Shown one piece after another: positions 58,569 through 64,000 of a DNA stretch of 64,000 nt. Made by a program: the position numbers and the translations under genes. Source of the stretch: Tetragenococcus osmophilus (GTDB lineage: Bacteria > Bacillota > Bacilli > Lactobacillales > Enterococcaceae); contig NZ_CP027783.1 in the NCBI RefSeq assembly GCF_003795125.1, forward strand, positions 930,001 through 994,000, in the 5' to 3' direction. The notes under the pieces were generated by a model that was not told where the DNA came from, did not search any database, and saw only the letters and a program-made list of their open reading frames with translations. The first letter of the stretch is position 1. Each line of letters begins with the position of its first letter.

Positions 58569-59533
58569 ATGGCAGAAAAGCGAAGCTATATCAAGCAAAT
58601 TAGTAATGACAAAAATATTATTAATGCATTAGCGATTGATCAACGTGGTGCACTTAAAAAAATGATTAATAAATACCAAGATGAACCAGCAAGTGCTGAA
58701 CAAATTAGTAAATTTAAAAAAATTGTTTCTGCGGAATTAACAACTTATACTTCAGCAATTTTATTGGATCCAGAGTATGGTTTATCAGCTGCCCAAGTCA
58801 AAGATGTAGATGCTGGAGAATTATTAGCTTATGAATAAACTGGTTACGATACAACTGTTCCAGGTCGATTACCTGATCTTTTACCTGGATGGTCTGTCCA
58901 AAGACTCAAAGACCAAGGCGCAGATGCTTGTAAGTTTTTACTTTATTACGATGTGGATGAAGCTGAGAAAATTAATCAACAAAACCAAGCCTTTGTTGAA
59001 AGGATTGGATCAGAATGCAAAGCAGAAAGCTTTCTATTTTTCTTAGAAATCGTGACTTATGATGTAGCAATTGAAATAATCACACGAAAGAATTTGCATT
59101 GAAAAAACCTCATAAAGTAAATAACGCAATGAAAGAATTTTCAAATAAATGTTACGAGGTAGATGTATTGAAAGTTGAAGTCCCTGTTAATATGGAATTT
59201 GCTAAAGGGTATGCTGCAAAAGAGATTGCTTATACTCAAGAAGAAGCGCTCGGCTATTTTAAAGAAGAAAGTCAATCTACGAATTGCCCTTTTATTTTCT
59301 TAAGTGCTGGAGTGAGTGCGGATATGTTTCAAGAGACTTTACGTTTTGCTAAAAAGGCTGGTTCCACCTTTAACGATGTATTATGCGGGCGAGCGACTTA
59401 GGCAGAAGGCGTAGAAGTATTTGTTACTGAAGGTGAAAAAGCAGCCAGAGAATGGATAAGAATTCAAGGTAGAAAACATATTGAGTCGCTAAATGAAGTG
59501 TTAAATGAAACAGCAACGTCACTTAGGTTTTGA
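58569..59533 (+). pseudogene. lacD: Tagatose-1,6-bisphosphate aldolase LacD, broken
   Basis: Starts MAEKRSYIKQISNDKNIINA, a LacD N-terminus, after AATGAGGAGAT. It is interrupted by: an in-frame TAA at 58836-58838, where the family has Lys (LLAYE-stop-TGYDT); a frameshift between about 59065 and 59098 before KKPHKV; and a TAG at 59399-59401 where the GRATW motif has Trp. LacD features persist across the breaks: [45 protein letters not shown] and REWIRIQGRKHI. Three lesions make an inactive gene very likely. No other aldolase lies in the window. Confidence 0.9.
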
Positions 59534-59550
59534 CATAGGTAAAAATAAGA

Positions 59551-59654
59551 AAAATATCCGAACTATATTCGATTAAAGTTTTTAATTGTAGTGGATTTAC
59601 GAATATAACCTACTACAGTTTTAAAGGAAACTTATTTATAGTTCGGATGTTTTG
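59551..59654. repeat. Dispersed ~100-bp palindromic repeat, copy 4
   Basis: Ends AAAATATCCGAACTATA and TATAGTTCGGATGTTTTG. The inner ATTTACGAA segment is also seen in copy 3, and AAACTTATTTATAG resembles AAACTTATTATATAG of copy 1. It lies between convergent lacD and argR. Confidence 0.78.
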
Positions 59655-59701
59655 TTATGAAAGAGTTAAGACTTATAAATTATATATTAAAATCATCCAA
59701 G

Positions 59702-59735
59702 GTGGTTACCTAGGTTTTCACCGAGGGGAAACCAC
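59702..59735 (-). terminator. Possible argR terminator hairpin
   Basis: Stem GTGGTTTCCCCT/AGGTAACCAC-type pairing at 59702-59735 downstream of argR on the minus strand; only a weak T-rich tail follows. Confidence 0.4.
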
Positions 59736-59764
59736 GCTTTTACCTATGTTACGAGTATATGGAC

Positions 59765-60253
59765 TTAGCTTTCAATAGTCTCTTCTGTTTGTTTGTTCCA
59801 GATCTTATTAAAATAATTTTCCATTTCTAGAGCATGTGCCTCGTCTGGAACTATTAATACAACTGTATCAAAGCCAGCAAGAGAACATTTTACTTCGGGT
59901 AGATGAGTTTCATCAATCACTGCTGCTAATAACGAAGCATTATCAGGAATTGTATGAATAATGGTTAAAAATTGGACATGTTCAACTTTAGTTACTACAT
60001 CATTAAATAGATTTACTAGTTTTCCCTGTTCTGCTTGATTTTGTGTTTGCGAAGAATTTAATAAAGTGAATTTGAACTCTCCGCTTTCGTCGATTGCTTT
60101 AATTATTTCTATCTCCCTAATGTCTCTAGAGATAGTTGCTTGGGTAACATCTACGTTTTCCTCTTGTAAGCGAGCCAACAATTCTTCTTGGGTACGTATG
60201 GTGTATTGATTGATGATTTGTTTAATTAATGATTGTCGCTCATTTTTATGCAA
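59765..60253 (-). CDS. argR: ArgR-family arginine repressor
   Basis: 162 residues from the TTG at 60253, which follows AGAGGTGAATAAA; an upstream in-frame start nine codons away lies within this ribosome-binding site region. The N-terminal winged helix is RQSLIKQIINQYTIRTQEEL with VTQATISRDIREI. The C-terminal arginine-binding hexamer domain contains HTIPDNASLLAAVID and SLAGFDTVVLIVPDEAHALE. Divergent from arcA-arcB, so it probably controls the arginine deiminase genes. Confidence 0.9.
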   Translation of the reverse strand: MHKNERQSLIKQIINQYTIRTQEELLARLQEENVDVTQATISRDIREIEIIKAIDESGEFKFTLLNSSQTQNQAEQGKLVNLFNDVVTKVEHVQFLTIIHTIPDNASLLAAVIDETHLPEVKCSLAGFDTVVLIVPDEAHALEMENYFNKIWNKQTEETIES

Positions 60254-60455
60254 TTTATTCACCTCTATGCGTATTTTCATTCATTTTTGATTATAGCAGA
60301 AATGAAAATAAAGGGCTAGTTAATGATTTTTAAAACTAAACGTGGTATAAATATTACTAGAAAGAGCCAATTATTTCATCTTCTTTTTTAGCGGATTTAC
60401 TGAAGTAAAGTTTAGAATTATTGCATCCATGGATTAAACAAAGGAGCATTTATCG

Positions 60456-61688
60456 ATGAGTACACCTATTAATGTTTTTTCAGAAATTGGCAAGCTGGAA
60501 ACAGTGATGTTGCATCGTCCAGGAAATGAGTTAAGTAATTTATTGCCAGATGAATTGCAAAATTTATTGTTTGACGATATTCCGTTTTTAGAACAAGCGC
60601 AGAAAGAACATGATTATTTTGCTGAAGTATTACAAGCAAAAGGAATAGAAGTTCTTTATTTAGAAGATTTGGCCGCAGAATCATTAAGGAATAAAGATAT
60701 TCGTGAGAAATTTATTAAGCAATATCTAGATGAGGCCAATATATTTAATCAAACATTAAAAACAAAATTGCAAGAAAAACTAACCGCTATCAAAGATAAT
60801 CGAGAGTTAGTTGATAAAACGATGGCAGGTGTACAAAAAGTGGAGTTACCCAAATATAAAGCTGTAAGCTTAACAGAAATGATGGACAACAGCTCTCCGT
60901 TTGTGATTGATCCACTACCAAATTTGTATTTTACTAGAGATAATTTTGCTACTGTAGGTCACGGTATCTCTTTGAACCGTATGTATTCTTCGACTAGACA
61001 ACGTGAAACAATTTATGGTCAATATATTTTTGATCACCATCCACGTTTTTCTGGAAAAAATATCCCTAGGGTTTATGATCGTAATAATGTTAGTCAAATC
61101 GAAGGTGGGGATGAACTTATCCTTTCTGAAAAAGTGATAGCTATTGGTATATCTCAACGTACAGAAGCTATATCTATAGAAAGACTGGCTAAAAATGTTT
61201 TTGATCGAAAGTTAGGCTTTAATTGCGTGCTAGCATTTAATATTGGTCAAAAGCGTAAATTTATGCATTTAGACACAGTATTTACTATGGTTGATTATGA
61301 TAAGTTTACGATACATCCTGAAATTGAAGAAATGTTGGAAGTATATTCGATCACACCAAAAAATACTGGAGAATTGAAAATTGCTAAGGAAAGAGGACGG
61401 CTTGAACATATCTTAGCTAAATATTTACATCGTGATTCTGTACAATTCATTCGTTGTGGCGATGGCAATCAAACGGCTGCTGCTAGAGAACAGTGGAATG
61501 ATGGTTCAAATACTTTAGCGATTGCTCCTGGGGAAGTTATTGTATATGATCGCAATATGATAACAAATAAAGCGCTGGAAAGAGCTGGAGTGAAGTTAAA
61601 TTATATCCCCAGTAGTGAACTAGTTAGAGGTCGTGGAGGCCCTCGTTGTATGAGCATGCCTTTGTCTCGTAAAAGTCTTACACAATAA
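60456..61688 (+). CDS. arcA: Arginine deiminase
   Basis: 410 residues, full length. Converts arginine to citrulline and ammonia, first step of the ADI pathway. Substrate-binding motifs [18 protein letters not shown] and [20 protein letters not shown], and the catalytic Cys398 in GGPRCMSMP. Start ATG after AAGGAGCATTTATCG. Followed 18 bp later by arcB. Confidence 0.97.
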   Translation: MSTPINVFSEIGKLETVMLHRPGNELSNLLPDELQNLLFDDIPFLEQAQKEHDYFAEVLQAKGIEVLYLEDLAAESLRNKDIREKFIKQYLDEANIFNQTLKTKLQEKLTAIKDNRELVDKTMAGVQKVELPKYKAVSLTEMMDNSSPFVIDPLPNLYFTRDNFATVGHGISLNRMYSSTRQRETIYGQYIFDHHPRFSGKNIPRVYDRNNVSQIEGGDELILSEKVIAIGISQRTEAISIERLAKNVFDRKLGFNCVLAFNIGQKRKFMHLDTVFTMVDYDKFTIHPEIEEMLEVYSITPKNTGELKIAKERGRLEHILAKYLHRDSVQFIRCGDGNQTAAAREQWNDGSNTLAIAPGEVIVYDRNMITNKALERAGVKLNYIPSSELVRGRGGPRCMSMPLSRKSLTQ

Positions 61689-61706
61689 AATACAGGAGCA
61701 TTCATT

Positions 61707-62726
61707 ATGACATCAATATTTCAAGGACGCAGTTTATTAGCTGAGAAAGATTTTACTCGTAAGGAATTAGAGTTTCTTATTAATTTTAGCTTGCATTTAA
61801 AAGACTTGAAAAAAAGAGGTATTCCTCATCATTATTTGGAAGGAAAAAACATTGCGTTACTATTTGAAAAAAATTCGACAAGAACACGCTCTGCTTTTAC
61901 AACAGCATCGATTGATTTAGGCGCTCATCCAGAATTTTTGGGCGCGAATGATATTCAATTAGGGAAAAAAGAATCTGTAGAAGACACTGCAATCGTACTA
62001 GGTAGCATGTTTGATGGTATTGAATTTCGTGGTTTTAAACAGGAAACAGTTGAAGAGCTAGCTCAGTATTCTGGAGTTCCAGTTTGGAATGGCTTAACTG
62101 ACCAATGGCACCCTACTCAAATGATTGCTGATTTTATGACTGTTGAAGAAGCTTTTGGACAATTAGAAGGTCTTACGCTTGTTTATGTTGGTGATGGCCG
62201 CAATAATATGGCAAATAGTCTTTTAGTCACAGGTGCAATTTTAGGAGTGAATGTACGGATCTGTTCACCTAAAGAACTTTCACCTACACAAGAAGTGGTT
62301 GATTATGCTGAGAAATTTGCTAAAGAATCGGGTGCACAATTAATGGTTACTGACAATGTAGCCCAAGGCGTGAAAGACGCGAATGTTTTATATACTGACG
62401 TTTGGGTATCTATGGGGGAAGAAGAGAAGTTTGAAGAACGAATTAATTTATTGAAACCTTACCAAATTAACATGGATATGGTTCAAAAAACAGGGAACCA
62501 GGATAATAATTTAATTCTACTTCATTGCTTACCTGCTTTTCACGATACGAAGACTCGATACGGAGAAATGGTTTCTGAAAATTTTGGTATTGACGAAATG
62601 GAAATTACTGACGAGGCCTTTAGAAGTAAATATGCATGGCAATTTGAAGAAGCAGAAAACCGTATGCATTCAATTAAAGCCATTATGGCAGCAACGTTAG
62701 GTAACTTATTTATTCCCTATGTATAA
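61707..62726 (+). CDS. arcB: Ornithine carbamoyltransferase, catabolic
   Basis: 339 residues. Converts citrulline plus phosphate to ornithine and carbamoyl phosphate. The carbamoyl-phosphate loop is [13 protein letters not shown], with [11 protein letters not shown] and the ornithine/catalytic motif [23 protein letters not shown] precedes the ATG. The expected carbamate kinase gene arcC does not follow; a convergent malic enzyme gene does. Confidence 0.96.
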   Translation: MTSIFQGRSLLAEKDFTRKELEFLINFSLHLKDLKKRGIPHHYLEGKNIALLFEKNSTRTRSAFTTASIDLGAHPEFLGANDIQLGKKESVEDTAIVLGSMFDGIEFRGFKQETVEELAQYSGVPVWNGLTDQWHPTQMIADFMTVEEAFGQLEGLTLVYVGDGRNNMANSLLVTGAILGVNVRICSPKELSPTQEVVDYAEKFAKESGAQLMVTDNVAQGVKDANVLYTDVWVSMGEEEKFEERINLLKPYQINMDMVQKTGNQDNNLILLHCLPAFHDTKTRYGEMVSENFGIDEMEITDEAFRSKYAWQFEEAENRMHSIKAIMAATLGNLFIPYV

Positions 62727-62798
62727 GTTTGTAATTAGTTTTTAATAAAAAAGCAGAGATGTAATGTAAAGTTTCACGAGAATAAAAACTAGCTATAG

Positions 62799-62873
62799 AA
62801 ATCGGTTTCTGCAATTAGTAAGCCTCGCTCGCTAACTTTATGGCGATTAACGGGTCCTAGCAGAAACCGATTG
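62799..62873. repeat. Long inverted repeat between arcB and malic enzyme
   Basis: Arms AATCGGTTTCTGC and GCAGAAACCGATT enclose about 47 nt with a GC-rich centre; T-rich sequence follows on the right and A-rich on the left. Acts as a bidirectional terminator for convergent genes; unlike the AAATATCCG family in sequence. Confidence 0.7.
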
Positions 62874-62928
62874 AACTTTTTTACTTTATTTTTACTTATA
62901 TTACAGCTCTACTTTTTTTCATAAATCT

Positions 62929-64000
62929 TTAACCATCATTTTTTGCTGCATTTTGTACAGCTTTTGCTACTGTTTTAACCACACTTTGGTTAAATGCATC
63001 TGGGATAATATAATCTCTAGTTAATTGTTCCTTAGGTATTACCTCGGCAATCCCTTTAGCTGCAGCAATTTGCATTTTATCAGTAATGTCATATGCTCGA
63101 GAATCTAAAGCACCACGAAAAATACCAGGAAATGCTAAAACGTTATTGATCTGATTTGGAAAATCGGAACGACCAGTACCAACGATAAAAGCGCCGCCTT
63201 TTTTAGTCTCATCAGGCATAATCTCTGGTGTTGGATTAGCCATAGCAAAGATAATTGGTTTTTCATTCATATCTTTGATCCATTCTTGTTTTAGGACACC
63301 AGGGGCTGAAACGCCAATAAAGACATCCGCGCCTTTCAAGGCTTCATGTAGATCTCCTTTTTGGTGATTTTTATTGGTTAATGTAGCAATTTCTTTATGA
63401 CGTTGTTCAAGCTTAGAGTTGTCTTCTGAGATAATCCCTGTTTTATCAACAAGTTTTATATTTTTAGCACCAGCTTTTAAAAATTTCTTTGTAATGGCAA
63501 TGCCAGCAGCGCCTCCGCCGTTAATTACGATATGAGCGTCCTCTAGTTTTTTATTCGATAGTTTCAAAGCATTATATAAAGCGCCTAAGACGATAATTGC
63601 TGTGCCATGTTGATCATCGTGAAAAACTGGGATGTCAAGTTCATCTTTCAAGCGTTGTTCAATTTCGAAACAGCGAGGAGCTCCAATATCTTCTAAGTTA
63701 ATTCCTCCAAAAGAAGGCGCGATTGCTTTGATATGAGAAATAATCTCTTCAGTGTTTTGTGTATTGAGACAAATAGGGATTGCGTCTACACCAGCGAATT
63801 CCTTAAATAAAACTGCTTTTCCTTCCATAACTGGAATAGCAGCTTCGGCTCCTATATTACCTAACCCCAATACAGCAGAACCATCTGTTACGACAGCGAT
63901 AGTATTTTTTTTACCTGTGTATTTATAAACCTTTGATTGATCCTCATGGATAGCAGTGCTAACAGCAGCAACTCCTGGAGTATAAGCAACAGCCAAGTCT
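62929..64000 (-). CDS. NAD(P)-dependent malic enzyme, partial (N-terminus beyond window)
   Basis: At least 355 residues, read from the window edge. Oxidative decarboxylation of malate to pyruvate. Features AVAYTPGVAAVSTAI, the malate-binding KAVLFKEFAGVDAIPICL, PVFHDDQHGTAIIVLGAL and the nucleotide-binding INGGGAAGIAITKKF, ending QNAAKNDG. The shorter bacterial type without a fused phosphotransacetylase domain, like MaeE/MalS. The first residues lie past position 64000. Convergent with arcAB. Confidence 0.92.
   Translation of the reverse strand, partial: DLAVAYTPGVAAVSTAIHEDQSKVYKYTGKKNTIAVVTDGSAVLGLGNIGAEAAIPVMEGKAVLFKEFAGVDAIPICLNTQNTEEIISHIKAIAPSFGGINLEDIGAPRCFEIEQRLKDELDIPVFHDDQHGTAIIVLGALYNALKLSNKKLEDAHIVINGGGAAGIAITKKFLKAGAKNIKLVDKTGIISEDNSKLEQRHKEIATLTNKNHQKGDLHEALKGADVFIGVSAPGVLKQEWIKDMNEKPIIFAMANPTPEIMPDETKKGGAFIVGTGRSDFPNQINNVLAFPGIFRGALDSRAYDITDKMQIAAAKGIAEVIPKEQLTRDYIIPDAFNQSVVKTVAKAVQNAAKNDG

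Noticed and set aside
59099-59401. 100-residue independent protein
   Set aside because: It is the middle part of lacD after the frameshift, bounded by a TAG at the conserved Trp codon; the apparent first codon is a Leu codon of the ancestral gene.
62770-62785. AGTTTCACGAGAATAA as another parS site
   Set aside because: Only 12 of 16 matches and the right half is lost.

Overview
The window is a low-GC Gram-positive chromosome segment spanning the replication origin. It comes from the Lactobacillales, most likely Enterococcaceae (Enterococcus or Tetragenococcus type). The evidence is the gene order recF-yaaA-dnaN-dnaA-oriC-rpmH-rnpA-yidC-jag-mnmE-mnmG, an Enterococcus-like croRS-serS-guaB-ychF-parBA block, a SagA-type NlpC/P60 hydrolase beside mreCD, the 16S sequence, and a Val-Lys-Leu-Thr-Gly-Leu-Arg-Pro tRNA cluster. 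I do not name a species. Nearly all housekeeping genes point away from oriC.

Layout. 1-5.5 kb (minus strand): recF (partial), yaaA, a group IIC intron, dnaN, dnaA. 5.46-5.95 kb: oriC with DnaA boxes. 6-12.3 kb: rpmH, rnpA, yidC, jag, a YbjQ-like gene, mnmE and mnmG. 12.5-21.9 kb: accessory genes, namely a PgpA-like protein, a phosphoribosyltransferase, a frameshifted LysR regulator next to lrgA-lrgB-lactate oxidase, a decayed MFS scar, an unknown two-gene membrane operon, pepC and a GT8 glycosyltransferase. 22-23.9 kb: a second, different group IIC intron. 24-31.6 kb: rsmG, parA, parB, DUF951, ychF, a DUF1129 protein, guaB, and serS with a T-box. 31.8-33.7 kb: a CroRS-like two-component system. 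34.3-39.9 kb: one rRNA operon (16S, tRNA-Ala, 23S, 5S) plus eight tRNAs. 40-45.8 kb: rsgA, rpe, thiN, mreC, mreD and sagA. 45.8-47.7 kb: a second copy of the first intron, in inverted orientation. 47.7-52.6 kb: a prepilin peptidase, dps, rplM-rpsI, two alpha/beta hydrolases and a GNAT protein. 52.7-59.5 kb: a galactitol/galactose-type PTS with tagatose-6-phosphate pathway genes, in which the aldolase gene lacD is broken. 59.7-64 kb: argR, arcA, arcB and malic enzyme (partial).

How it fits together. The core is replication initiation (dnaA, dnaN, oriC), origin segregation (parA, parB and a near-consensus parS at 21.0 kb) and translation machinery. Around it sit accessory catabolic modules: lactate oxidation, galactose/galactitol uptake and arginine deimination. 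Several show recent decay (LysR frameshift, MFS fragment, lacD with at least three lesions). All three group IIC introns sit directly after rho-independent terminators, the usual target of this class. A dispersed ~100-bp palindromic repeat occupies three convergent gene junctions and, in degenerate form, the gap next to parS.

The most notable observations are the two apparently identical inverted introns bracketing a 43-kb oriC segment, the ~100-bp repeat family, an attenuator-like leader before mnmE, the lrgAB-lactate oxidase operon, and the PTS/tagatose operon without a working aldolase.
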